Assembly (NCBI RefSeq): GCF_021018805.1
Contig: NC_086257.1
Coordinates: 16,550,693 to 16,614,692, forward strand
Origin: Prinia subflava
Taxonomy: Eukaryota; Chordata; Aves; Passeriformes; Cisticolidae
Direction: 5' to 3'
Length of the DNA stretch: 64,000 nt
Part shown: positions 11,904-24,000 of the stretch, piece by piece
Layout of the letters: every line of letters begins with the position of its first letter
How positions within the stretch are numbered: position 1 is the first letter of the stretch
Position numbers and translations under genes: made by a program
The notes under the pieces: generated by a model
Database searches by the model: none
The model's input: only the letters and a program-made list of their open reading frames with translations
What the model was told of the DNA's origin: nothing

Positions 11904-12560
11904 AAACCGGGCGGGCTGGGGCAGCCCGGGTAGGGCGGCAGCACCTCCTGCCTCCCACGTCCCCGCGATGCCCCAGCTCAGCCCGCCGTGGGCTCCCACC
12001 CTCACACACTGTGCCTGGTCGAGAGGAGCCCACGGCTGCCTGGAGGGTCCCCTTCCCCCCGGAGAGCCCGGGGACCTCCCCCCAGCGCAGGGAGCGGGGC
12101 TGCGACACCCGAACCCCGCCCGGGCTCCCCCCGCCCGCTCTGTCCCGGCGGGTGCGGAGCGAGCGCTTCGCGCTGAGCCCTTGTGGGCCCCGCCGCGACC
12201 CGTAGGCGCCGCTGCCCCGGAAGCGGACGGGGCGCTGGGACATTCAAACGGAGCGGAGCGGCCGCGGCGCCGGTGAGCGGGGCGGGGGTCGGGAGCGGGG
12301 CCGGGACGGGGACCAGGACCGGGACCAGGACCGGGTAAGGGAGAACGGACAGCGGAGCCCGGCCCGGCGGCGCTCAGCCCGGTCAGCCCGGTGGCAGCGC
12401 CGGCGCAGCCGGGCCCGCGGTTCGCTGTCCCGTGCGGCCGCTCCGGGCCCGGCAGGAGCGCGCTGGCGGCCCGGGCCGCGCTCCGAGGAGTCGGGGCCGC
12501 CTGGCAGGAGAGGCGGCGGGGCAGGGTCTACTCCTGGTGCCCAGGGTGCGCGGGTTCTGT
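11850..12560 (+). promoter_or_regulatory. DIS3L2: DIS3L2 CpG-island promoter
   Basis: This is the second strong CpG island in the window, dense in CG dinucleotides and GC boxes, with no TATA box that I can see. It contains the donor of the first DIS3L2 exon and lies about 2.4 kb upstream of exon 2. A housekeeping-type dispersed start is expected, so the exact start site cannot be read. It also marks the sharp change from GC-rich DNA on the left to A/T-rich intronic DNA on the right. Confidence 0.7.
12150..12272 (+). other. DIS3L2: DIS3L2 exon 1 (5' untranslated, left end approximate)
   Basis: The right end is set by a good donor, GCGCCG/GTGAGC, with the GT at 12,273. An alternative donor GG/GTAAGG has its GT at 12,335. 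The left end is only a guess, as the promoter lacks a TATA box. That this exon splices to 14,639 is inferred from order, orientation and the CpG island. The short window before the donor holds no convincing start codon. Confidence 0.45.
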
Positions 12561-14638
12561 GCTGCCGGAGCTGGAGCGTTGGCTGGGGAGTTGGACACGC
12601 GGGGGGCGTGTGATGGAGGCCGGGGGTGATCCTCACAACCAGCCGGGGGACAACAACAGGGGCGGTTTTCTTCCTGGGGCCAGCTCAGCGAGTGTCCTCC
12701 CTCTGTGTGTCCATCCTGGCGTTTCACTCGTCCTCATCACCGTGCCCAGGCAGGGTAGATGTACCTGTACCCACCTCTGCCTTCCCTCTGCTCTCTTGGG
12801 GATATTTCAATTCCTGCTTGCCCGGAGAAGACTAATAATGAAATTGTGGTGCATAGGGGCTTGTATCGTTTTCAGTGCTGCACTTGCTGACTGGTAACGT
12901 GATTAAAGTTGTAGAAATTATAGTGAAGGCAAGCTGTGAATATTTGTTCTTTACTGGTAAACAAAGATGACAAATTCCTGTCTCCTGGAACCAAACCATT
13001 GTTTGGAGAGTGGTCTCATTGGCTTTTATAAATGTTATCTGCTTCTGTTGCACTGGCAACAGGAGAAGGTGACGTACAAAGAAAGCCCTTGTAGACCTAC
13101 CCGTGTGTGTGTTGTAATAGTTTGGTAGCAGGTCAGTCTGTTAGAAGAGTTTAGCTATTGGCCAGCACCAATGGAAAATCTTAGGAACAAGAATCACAAA
13201 CCACATAAAGAATTTTTCCTATTTGCTCAGGGATTTTTAATTTTTGCTCTGCATTGTGAGGGCTGCTCACATCCGTGCTCAATTACCTAAGTAAATCCCG
13301 GTGCAATGCGCATTGTTTCTCCAAAAGGGCCGGAGCAGGCGCGCTGAGGAGGAGCTGGCTCTGCAGCCCTGCTGGATAATGCCCCATTCCCAGGCAGGGT
13401 GTGCTTGGAGGAGACTGCCTGGGTGCTTCTCCTCTGTGCAACAGCACCAAAAGGGAGAAGAGGGCTGAGTAAGGGCAAAGAAAAATTCCAAGCATGGTGG
13501 GAGTACGGAAGCGAATATAAATTTCACTTTTGCTGATCTGTGTATTCTGTCCTGCCAACATCCCCTGGAGAAGGGAAGGGAGAGGTTTAACAGGCAGTAT
13601 CTTTTATTTAACCTTAGAGTCCAGTGCCCCACGGTTCTGGGATAGCAGAGATGACAGTGAGCCCTGAAATTCTTCTTCTACCAGTTGGGGTGAGATTCAG
13701 CTGTTCAACTTCAAACTTGTCCTGAAGTGAAAAGAGGCATTTTTATGAAAACATGCAGAAGCTGGCAGTTGCACTGGGCTCCATTATCAAGAAATTCTTA
13801 CATTCTTTGATTTTACATACAGCAAAAATCATTGCTATATCCTGTTTATACCTATAATTTACCTCAAAGTAGCTGAGCATAATTTAATAGATTGTTTTGC
13901 TCCAAAAGTTTAAAAGCTAAAGTACCTGAAAAAGGCTTGAAAGATGCTTGATCTGCTTAAGTTTCATACTCATGCAGCAAAGGTGGAGATGTCATACCAT
14001 CTACAGAAACTGGTGCTGGATGGAGCAGCAGCCAGTGTGTCTCAGTAAGAATTAGGAGCTCTTGGAAGATAATTACTATTTTACTTCTGTTGCACTGGGA
14101 GGGAGTTCAAGGCAAAAAAGACAAGCTGAAATGGGTAGTCATGGTGTTTGAAGGAACTGTCCTGTACAATGGAGAAGTGTCAGTCACTGTGGGAGGAAGG
14201 TGACAGGCAATGTTCACTTTTGACAGCAACAGTGAAGCACTTCAGTAAGGATGCAGTTATTTTTGAGGACTCCAGGCTGGTCATGACAAGATTTTGCTTC
14301 TGATAACCACTAAACTGATGCTTCTGGTGTAGTTTGTCAGTTGCTGCTTTAATTTTCGTAGCTTTTTCAAAGGCAAGGAAGAGCAGATTAAAGGAATCCT
14401 GTGTATTTGGGGTGGGACAAAATCCCAAATGTTTTATGTGGTATGTGGGCAGGTATAGTTTATGGATTGTGGTCACTCCTAGGTTATGGACAGGGATTTG
14501 GTGCAGGGCAGATGTTGAGTACATTGTGAAACCCCTTCCCCACACTGGAGTGATTTACAAACCCAGAATTCCTTTCCTGCAAAAAATTTACACTTTTGTG
14601 TCTTTTGTTGTAATCAGTTATTTGACGTTTTGTTTCAG
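12273..14638 (+). other. DIS3L2: DIS3L2 intron 1
   Basis: The intron begins GTGAGC and ends in TTTTGTTTCAG. Its first 60 bases are very G-rich on the plus strand, including copies of GGGACCAGGACC at about 12,303-12,335. Composition falls to A/T-rich by 12,830. A GTG-initiated open frame of 168 codons at 12,391-12,897 is a by-product of the CpG island. No other gene or repeat family is recognised. Confidence 0.5.
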
Positions 14639-14704
14639 GAAAATAAACCTTTTTTCCTCTGTGTGTGTTTCTAACCCTGTGAAGTTTGGGCCTTTCACTG
14701 TGCT
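14639..14704 (+). other. DIS3L2: DIS3L2 5' untranslated part of exon 2
   Basis: This runs from the acceptor at 14,637-14,638 to the ATG at 14,705. It contains an in-frame TAA at 14,672-14,674, so the ATG at 14,705 is the first possible start in that frame within the exon. Confidence 0.55.
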
Positions 14705-15401
14705 ATGGATCAACTGGGGCGTGTGAGGAGTCCAGGCTCTGCCCAGGGCGCCAAGGAGGGGCTGAGCAGGGCGGCTGCCCCCCAGAAGAACGCGTACGCC
14801 AGGCTCCTGCAAAAGCACCACAGCGGCCGCTTCCAGTCCTACCTGAACCACATCGCACAGAGGATGCAGCTGGAGGAAGGCTTCTGCAACGACCCCAGCC
14901 TGGATCTGGACCTGCCTCTGAGGAGAGGCCTGGTGAAGGAGAATCCAGCCAGGAACGGGATAAACATGCACAGCTATTCACCAGTCAGAACATCTCACCT
15001 GGAACAGCCCCTGCCTGGGTTTGAGAACGACAAACCCCAGAGTGCTCTGAACAGATGTCCTCTTAAAAAAAATGCCATTGTTAGTCCAGAGGGAGACTTG
15101 GAGGTAGAGGAAGAATACCATGTGTATCAGCGTGGAGCTGCATCTGGCTTTTTAAATGTGAGTGACAGCCCTGGTGGGAGAGCATCAAACAGCCTGAGGC
15201 ACCGAGGGGCTCTGCAGAAATCCTCTGGTTCTGACGAGAGGGAGGAGGAGGACACGTGGAGGAAGAAGCATAAGAAACGAGGCAGATGTCCTGCCAACGC
15301 TGATACAGCAGCTGGACACTTGTTGACTGAACAGTTTGGTGAGGATGTGCTGGCAATGAATGCCAGAAAGAACAGTCACTTGTCTCCAGGTCAAGTCCAA
15401 G
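14705..15401 (+). CDS. DIS3L2: DIS3L2 exon 2: N-terminal extension (232 codons)
   Basis: The open frame starts at a strong Kozak ATG (G at -3 and +4) behind an in-frame stop and ends one base past codon 232, at TCCAAG/GTGAGT. That one base joins with GT at 30,431-30,432 to make a Gly codon, and the frame stays open into exon 3. The peptide starts MDQLGRVRSPGS. Residues 27-55 (KNAYARLLQKHHSG, RFQSYLNHIAQRMQ) look like an amphipathic helix. The rest is polar and probably disordered, with an acidic stretch (EEEYH, then REEEDTW) next to a basic WRKKHKKRGR that could be a nuclear localisation signal. GC-rich third positions in the first half, against A/T-rich flanks, favour real coding. The human protein starts in exon 3, so this would be a 268-residue extension. 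I know of no domain for it. It could instead be a 5' UTR exon with a fortuitous frame, but the length and phase argue against that. Confidence 0.65.
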
Positions 15402-18400
15402 GTGAGTTCACTGATGAATTGTTTGGTCCATTTGCTACAGTTACTATGGAATTGGATGCAATATGTTAGTCATGAATGAGTTAATAGGACCCGTCCTGCT
15501 CTGTCCGAGTTAATCCACCTGTGGGTTGGTTACCTGTGGGTGGCTCTGTTCTGGTTTACAAGTAAGCCATGTGGCATGTGCAGATGCCTTCATGTGGAGC
15601 CAACTTGTTGTTGGCAGGACCTAATGGCAGGATCTGATTCCCTGGTCTAAACCCTGTGATTGTGGCTGTGCTGCTTCCAGGATCAGCTCAGGTCTAGAAG
15701 AGCCCAATTTCTGTGGTGTAGAGTCCAAATGAGTAAGACCACTGGATCTGAGCTGACTCAGGGCAGAGTAAGGCTTTTCTTTGCATTGCTTCTTTGAATC
15801 TGGAGTGTTGGTTTGCTTTTGGTCCAGGTAAATCGAGTACTCAGGGGCTAAGGTGTTTGTATAATAGCCAATTCCTGATGGAAGGTGTTGACTCCAGGAA
15901 ATTTTGCTGTTGGTAACAAGGAGACCACATTTTGCAGTACTAAAGTAAATGTGCCTCTTAAATGTGACCTTCAAGGCAAAAAGCCTACTTAGGGACATAA
16001 GTAAAATTTTTATTAAAAGAGCCCCAGAACACAGCATGAACAAGGAACCAAAGCCAGAGAGTTTAAATTTCATTTCTCAGTGTAATGGGTTAAAATTTTC
16101 TCTGAATGTTATTTATGCTGAAATACTTTGATAGCCTGATCTTATGAGCTACTACTGAAGGAACTCATAAATGTCACCATGTTAAATTCTCTGTAACAAG
16201 TAGAAAAGAGATCGATTTCTCAGCTGGATAAGATCAGCCTGAGGCCTATCACAACTCTTGAACTGAAAATCAAATAACTGTTTAGCTAAATCAGTCTTAA
16301 AAACCAAGCCCTAAGACTCAAGAGGGGCAAGTAATATGCTTTTTTCTGGGTTATTTTTGAGATTGTGGCGATACATAATGTGCTAAAGTTGGTAAACTTC
16401 TGTGACTTCTTGCAAGATTGATAAAAGATAGAGATTTAATGCAGATTATGGTAAAATTTGTTGATGAGCTTGATTTTTGGGAGGGCTTTTTTTACATGGT
16501 TCATTGTAACACTATTTGTTGTGCTAGCCTGTCACAATAGACTTCACTTCCTTCAGCTTTTGAAGCATAGGAAGAGCAGATGACAGATGAAGACTCTCAG
16601 AGGCATACAGTTTATATCCAGGAAAATTACAGGTGGCTACACGGATAAAATAAAAATAGCCTGGCTTTCAAAAGCAAACACCCCCAGTGGCCTCTTGCTC
16701 TGGCTGGAAGTGGGGTTGCATGAACCCTTTGAAAACTGCTTGTTTGTTTAGTGTAAACACTTAAAGCAGAACACGTTGACCCTTGTGTTTGATTTCCCAG
16801 GTGGAAAACTCACACTGTGGGAAAGATTATTGGAAAGTTATTTGCTCAATAGTGACACCTTTCCTCTTCTTTCCCCTGCATGCCTCCCTAGCCACCCTCC
16901 TGTGTAGCTGTAACTGGTTACCCTCGAGAATACTTGTTGGGATGTGCAAACAGTTTCTTGGGGAGGAAAGAAACAGGAAAAAAAAAAGTCACTTGTTTCA
17001 GAGAAGTCTATTCTGCTGTTCAGTCTGAGTATATTTTAGGACTCTTGTTTAAGTGAAATGAAGATTTTGCACTAGGCAAGTGCTTAGGTATAAGAACTTA
17101 CACATCACAGTATCGGATTAATATTTTCTCACTTCAAAGCTTGTATTTCTCTCTTGATGCTGATATAAGTCACATTATTTTGCATAGGCAGGTGTCTGGT
17201 TTGATCAGTTTAAATCAAGGTTTGTGAAGCTGTGATGGCAAGAATTGCTTCTGCCATAGCAGCAAGGCGTATCATCTTTTCAGGAGTGACATTTCCTCAC
17301 AAATTAGCTCTCTTCAGACTGCTGTAGGCTTTCCAAAAGGCTCTTTGAGCTAATCTCAAAGGCAAGCATCTCTCTTTATACCATTTCATTTCATTGTCCT
17401 CTTCTTAACAGCTCTTCAGCTCAGGCTTAGCCCTGGTGGGGTTTGCAATGACCCTAAAATTGACAGAGCTAATAGTGAAGGCAGATAGTGATTTATGAAA
17501 ACCCTTTGAGCACCCTGGGGCAGGCTGTGGGCAGCAGGGGACTGGTCCCTTTTCATGTCCTTTCAGTGGACAGAGTGATTGCTCTGGCCTTAGAGAAAGC
17601 AGAGTGGTTTATGGAGCCCCAAGCAGGTATCTCTGAGTCCTGGAGCTCAGTTCTGCTGGTGTGTGTCTGTCTAGAGTTCCATATAGAAACTGCTTTTCCT
17701 AACTGTTGGAGGCTTTGCGGTTGAGAGAGCTGAGTGTGAACAGAACTTCATTGTCCCTTGTGTGAAACATGACATGGTCAGGCTGGATTCCCTCTATGGC
17801 ATCAGCACTCTTGGATTTGGGAAAGTGAAGCTGCAGATAGAGGAATCCCACAGTTGTTCCCTGCTGCACAGTTTTAACCTCTGCGAGATGAATCACTGTA
17901 AAACCTCCTGCTCTGAAATTTCCTCCCAAACAAAACCTAATAAAACAGAAAATAATCCTAAAATGTCACTTTAAATTGTGATGCTTAGAGTTTTTAAACT
18001 AATACAATTTTCCTCTGGCATTTTTCCCTTAAATCTCCAATGCTCTAGATTCTTTGGGTGCTAAAATTTGGTTAAATTTCTTTAACAGAAACTTATCAAG
18101 TCCCTTGGGTTGTTTTCTGGTTTTGATCAAAGGCTCTTAGGGTTTTTCCATTTCAATCCACAGTTAGTAATCAAAATCTTTTTTCAGATTGACTAAAGTT
18201 GTTGTCACAAAAGGGCTTAAAACCTCCTTTTTCTTGAGGACAGAAGTGCTGACTCTTTCTGCAGCATCTGTCTGTCACATGCTAGGAGTTGAGATTTGCA
18301 TGGCTGCTATGTGGAACTTCAATATTTGTGATGCTTTGCTTTGTCAATAAGTAGTTTAGTACAAGTGCTGTGTTTCATTTGGAACAGCAAGATTTCAGTT

Positions 18401-20754
18401 GCATTTTAAGTACATGCACTTGCCAGCCTGTTTTTGAGGGAAAATTGCTGTTTGATAGCACAGTCCGAGGTCTGCTGGAAAGCTTAAAAATCAGACATCT
18501 TCAGAAAAAGACTGTCCTTCAAATGTGGAATACCACCTCCCAGCCACACTTGATTTCAGAGGATCTTGGGAACCAAAGTACCTGGGAATGAGGTGGCTTT
18601 GTTGGTGTTGAAGCTTGGGTAGAGCAGGATGCTGGTCAAGGCTGCTTGCTCTGAGTTAGGTTCAGATTTTGCAGGCTGGATCTGCAGACAGCTTCCTTGG
18701 GCAGAACACTCTCAGCTTCCCTAGGTATCGTCCTGAGGCTCCTCTCACTAAAAGCTTCAGAGGTTTATGATGTGATGCAGGTATCTTGCCCATCTGTCAG
18801 GGTCAGCATGCCCCCTGAGTAGAAGCAGACAATTCCTGGGAAACAACATGCCTCATGTGAAACAGTGGAAGATTTCCACAGCGCCTTCTGATTTATCATC
18901 TGCCTGACACTTGGCATTTATTTGCCCAGCCTGTGGTACTTAACCAACTTGGGCAGCTTCCACGGAGGAGTGGTGCTGGCAAGCAGGCTGGTGTTTAGCA
19001 TCAGAGCTTTAAAAACAATTGTGGCTGTTGGATGGTGGTGTTGTGCTTGTGGCTTCAATCCTGACATTTAAAAGGTTCAGGATAGGTAAAGGAAATATCC
19101 TGGATTGGCTTTCCTGTGTGTTTGATGGGCACAGCCACTCAAGAAATATCAGCCTTAATAAGACGGCAAAATCTCAGGTATTTTGTCTTCCCATGGTACA
19201 CTGCAGTATAATTGTGTGTTTGCCTTTGTTTCTCTGGTGGAACGTCAGAGGAAGAACCACAGCTTCTGCTTTTCCTTTCTTGTTATGCTAATTTAGGATA
19301 ATGATACTTTTTAGTGGGGAGTCTTCCCATTCTTTTGTGGTGAAATTCAGTTCTGAAGAATGCTGTTATCTCCCTATCTGACACCAGCAAACATGAGCCA
19401 GCAATCTACTAAAGGCCACAGAATCAGCTCAATAAATGGAGAATGTTGGTTGCTGTGGAAATCTTTAAAATGTAGCTAATCTTGCCAGGTTCAATGTAAC
19501 GTTGCTTAGATGACGTAAATCATAGTTATAAGATATGGGAGAGAAGGGAAAACTGGATTTACTGTATGGCCCCATCTGAGAAACACATGAAAAATAGAAT
19601 GCTTCTTTCTCTAATGGTTTAGGAACGTCATCACAAACATAAATTTCTCTGGCTTTTGATAGAAAAAAATGTTGCATTCCTGAATCTTGTGCAACTAATG
19701 TTTTTGGCAAACATCAGCTATAGTATGTGAGTTAATATCTGATGTATCCTCTCTCGGGGAGATGAGATCTTGCCCTTGCAGGGACTATGTTTTTTAGATG
19801 TGATCTAATAACTGAGCCCTGAGCACACTGTGCTGCAGCAGGAGCCCTTGCATTTGGCAGCAAAGCTCTCTCCTCTGTGAATGAAGGAGCTTCCTTCACC
19901 TCCTAGTGCTCAGGTGAAAATGATCCTTGGTGGAAATACCTGTTGCTGTTAACCTGCTATTTTTTTAAACTTTTTTTCTACTCACTCAGCCATTATGTAG
20001 TGCAGGTAACTATGCTTGTCAGTGTGGTGTTGATCCTAGGAAAATAATAGGCTCATAGAAGAACTGCATTGATTTTTAATTCATTTAAAATCTTTTCTTT
20101 TGTGACTTGTCATCAGTTTATTTAACAAAGGTCCTGTTGAGCTCTTCAGTGTCAGTTTCTTATGAGAATAGGGTTTTGATGCCAAAGGTGTGAGTATGGA
20201 TGCTAGTGTGTGAACTTAATTAAATCACAGCGCATGTGCAATGGTTTCAAACCTGTTTAGTCAAACTAATTAAATGCAGCAATAAATTTAGAATGGTTAC
20301 CAACAGGTGTGTCTGGTTCTTGCAGTGTCATGTCCTGACCCTGTGCTGTTTAATACATCTGTCAGTCATCAGGAAGAAAATGTATAAGTAGCATTGAAAA
20401 GAGTTTTTTGATGACTTGCAGAGTATTGAATAATGAGGGTAGTTACTTGCAGCCATCTGGATCACTTGGTGGACTGGGAGCAGGCAGAACAAAATCCATT
20501 TATCAGATTGCCAGCACAGAGCCTTGATAGCAGCGCGAGGAACCCGGTGTGGGAAGCAACAGCTTGGAAAAAAGTTTTGAGCTCTTGATGGATTAATCAG
20601 CTGAACATCCTCCTCCTGTGAAATGCGGCCAAAAGGGTAATGTATGAGCATGGGAACTGGGAGATGGAGTATGGACTCTGTGTGTCTTTGGCACGGCAGC
20701 AGCAGCTTCTGGAGTGTTGTCTCCTGTGGTGATGCCCTCGCTTTGAGGCGGGTG

Positions 20755-21075
20755 GTGATGAACTGATGAATACCCAGAGGACAGCCACAGGGAAGATTAA
20801 AACGCTGGGATCGTGAGTGATTTGAGGAACCCTGCTTCAGTTATCACAGAGATGCTTGGGGGAGGGGAGTTTTCAGTAAATTGCCTACATGGGGAACAGA
20901 TGTTCAATAATAGGCTACTCAGTTGAGCAGATTATGATATAATGCATTTGAGGCTAAACAGATCCAGGCTTGAAATACAGCACAATTTAGCAGTGAGGGT
21001 GAATGACCATTGGAACAGTGTGGTATGGGGGCTGTCACCAGCATGTTCAGAAGCCCTGATAACAATTTCCACCCC
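20755..21075 (+). mobile_element. Decayed CR1/L3-type LINE fragment, sense orientation
   Basis: The segment resembles the end of the coding part and start of the 3' UTR of CR1/L3 elements. The best stretch is near 20,990-21,025: CAGTGAGGGTGAATGACC then ATTGGAACAGTGTGG, matching the common CR1 phrase with the sense of 'agt(c/g)agg-t--atgaccattggaacag'. Upstream lie TTCAATAATAGGCTACTC and ATGCATTTGAGGCTAAACAG. Divergence is high and the ends are uncertain. The family is given from memory of the consensus, without alignment. Confidence 0.45.
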
Positions 21076-24000
21076 TGAAAAGCGCTGTCACTCAAACAGG
21101 AATTAATTTGTAAAAGCCCTCTGTCCTCTGCTGTCCCTGAGGTCAGTCAGCGCACACACCCCGGTCAGGTCTGGCCTGTTACTCAGATAATGTCTAAGTG
21201 TCTCCTTCATCATGGATGTCCAGGTAGGACGGACAGGTTTTTGGTAGCTGAATTCAGTGGCTCTTGTGGTTCCTCTCTATCCTGTGGGTGATGTGGACTT
21301 TCTCTGCTGCCCTTCCTCTACAGCTCTGCTCCTAGCTCTCCTGTCCCAAGTGCTGTTGCCCATCTTTTGCCCTCCCACCCCAATACCCTGCAAACTGGCA
21401 CCATGAAGTGCTGTGGGCTGCATGTCCTGAACTCCCTCTTGTGGGGAAAGGCAAGCTATGGAGAATTGAGACTTGGCTGGGACAGGGTGGAAAACAAAAT
21501 GTTGTGATCTATTGCATAAAATAATGTCTTCTGTCACAAAAATAAAAATTTCCAGGGTGCTGAAGGAAAATGTCAACACTAGCAGCTGCAGCCCACAGAT
21601 GTATGGGGCATGTCCTGCCTTGGAGAATATTCCAGGCTCTGTGCAAATAAAAGCCAGCGGCCAAAATGTGGTTTTGTTCAGTTTGTATGTTTTTAGGCAT
21701 TTCCCCCCACTCTACTTGGGATTGTGATTTATGTACCTACTGCACTGAGTGGATAGTATGGGGAATGGTTCATCAGCAGCAGAACACATTCAGCAGTACC
21801 TTGGGTTACCTCAGGATATGTAGGAATTTGAAGGCAGTTCTTTGATTTCTTCAGCTGTTAATGTCTTCTAATATGTTAGCATCTCCTGTCAGGTATTTTG
21901 CTTTTCAAAGCCTTTTAGCTTCTTCTGTTCTTTGAGCAGAAGAAGAACTTGCTTCTCTCAAACTACTGAAGCGCAGAAAAATCAAAGACAGAACTTCCAC
22001 AATATTGTGTTTTTAAAGTGTTTTTCTTGAAGTCTTGAGGAAGCCTTTTCACAGTGTAGTTGCTGGATAAAACAAAGAGCAAAAGGTATTGTGGAAGATG
22101 TTTAGGGAAGATGGAAGGATGAGGGGGAGTGGAAGCAGCCCTGACCCACATCCCGAGGCAGGAGTGGAAGGCTGGAGGAGTGCAGTCATCAGGCGGAGTA
22201 GGTAGTGAGGAGGTCACGAGCAGGGTGGAGCAGGTTCACAGAGAGTCCTGAAAACCAAAAGAGATGTACCCCCTCCCTGACAACACCACTGCGCTGCTGC
22301 ACGCAGCTGGAGCACAGTAACTATTTTGATAAACTTTTAGTCTATTGCTACTAAATGAGTTTCGTCACCAGCCCTCCGTTCAGAGCCTGGAATGGTATCT
22401 TTGGCTCTTGCACTCCTGTAGTATTCCTACAACACAAACCCTGCTGAGGAATTGAATAAAACTGCAATTACTGTCTGAGTTACTGAAGTCAAAAGCCTGA
22501 AGCATGAGGATGCTTGGAAGTGTTTTGGAAGTGGAAGCATGGTGTAATGAGCACATGATCTTGGCGGTCAGGAGCAGTTTCCACAGCATTGTTTTCAGCA
22601 GCAGAAAGAATCCATTGTGCATTTTTCTTCATTTCAGTTTTTCAAAGCCTAGGCCCTCTCTGAAAGCCAAAGTCAGCAAGAACGTTTTCCCTAGTTCCAT
22701 ACTGAAATCTGGGGACATGCAGCACAAGAGTTTTTAATAAGTATGTGCTGCTTAAAGCAAAAGAGCAGTAGCAACGTGTGCCTTCCACCATATGTGTGCT
22801 TCTCACCTCATTTTCATGAGTCTGGAAATGAGCATCTGTCTCTGCTCCTGGCTTTCCTTAATATCCATGGACATGCCACTTTTTTGCTACCTTCATTCCT
22901 AAGCAGGAGTGTTTCTTCCTCAGTGTTTCGTTCTAAGAATGTTGGATGTCTGAATCTTACGATCAGCTGCAGTGGCACAGTCACTTCCAAAGGCAGCTTA
23001 TGGCCCTGAGAACTCCCTCACAAACCATGACCAGCCTGTGTTTCCCCACCTGGAGTCACTGGCTGGGGGACAGGCTGCCTGTCTGTAGCCAGCTTGTTCC
23101 CCATGTGGTAAGGATTCCCTTTGTTCTTTTTTTGTTGGACTCTTTTGAGCAGATCTTTTGAGCTTCTGCCAAAGCTGTTTGGAGAATCACCTTCTCCAAA
23201 GAGGCAGGGTGAGAGAGCTCTCTGTGTTTGCTCCTGGGTGGCTGTGCTGGTGGCTCACAGTGTGCTGGTGCACAAGCACAGCCATGCCTGCAGACAACCT
23301 GCTGGCTGGCACAGGCAGAACTCTGTGTGTTGTGGAGAGTTGCTGGTAGCCAGTTGGGCTTTCCTAGTCCTTTAAATTACTGCTGAACTTACATTTTAGA
23401 GCTGTGTGGACTGGCTTTCACTTAACACGATGTCTTCTCATTTTATTTTGATTTGTCTTGATGGTGGAAAGTTACATTTAGATTTGTGCTGTGGCTGGAC
23501 CCTGGTGACCCATCATAATAGTGGTCCAGGCTGGGGGGCCTGGGAATTATTTCTGACAGCTGGATTTCAGGACAGCATCCACTCAGTTCAGGATATTTGC
23601 ATAGAATTTGCATTTTGGCTGAGCCCATGCATGTAAATGTAGGTTTGCATTGTTTCTCTTCTTTGAATGACTGTTTAATTAACTTTAAACTTAATTATGT
23701 AATCTACCATCTGCCTAAATCCCTACACTTATATCACCATTCTTTTCTTGTTCCACCAGGGTATTCCTTTTCCTGCAAGTTTTCCCTACTTTTCAATGAT
23801 TAAGATAATTTCAAATTGTTCACTTCTTTGGCTACTTTTGAGGAGGACTCGCAGGAATGTTGTAGGAACTCTCTTAGCTTTATGGTCTGACTTGGACCAA
23901 GCAGAGGAATGTGCTGCAGAACCTCAAGTTTAAAATTCTTTGAATTTACATTTCATGAGAGAAGAAGGATCTTCTTTTATTTGCTTGTGATAAGGAGAAT

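Noticed and set aside
12391..12897. 168-codon plus-strand open frame beginning in the DIS3L2 CpG island
   Set aside because: It begins at GTG, not ATG, runs through GC-rich island DNA and donor-like sites, has no recognisable domain and overlaps open frames on the other strand.
14180..14545. 121-codon minus-strand open frame in DIS3L2 intron 1
   Set aside because: No recognisable domain, no splice or promoter context; frames of this size recur through the introns.
14686..15024. Second plus-strand open frame and a minus-strand frame overlapping DIS3L2 exon 2
   Set aside because: They are shadows of the longer, splice-compatible frame that starts at 14,705.
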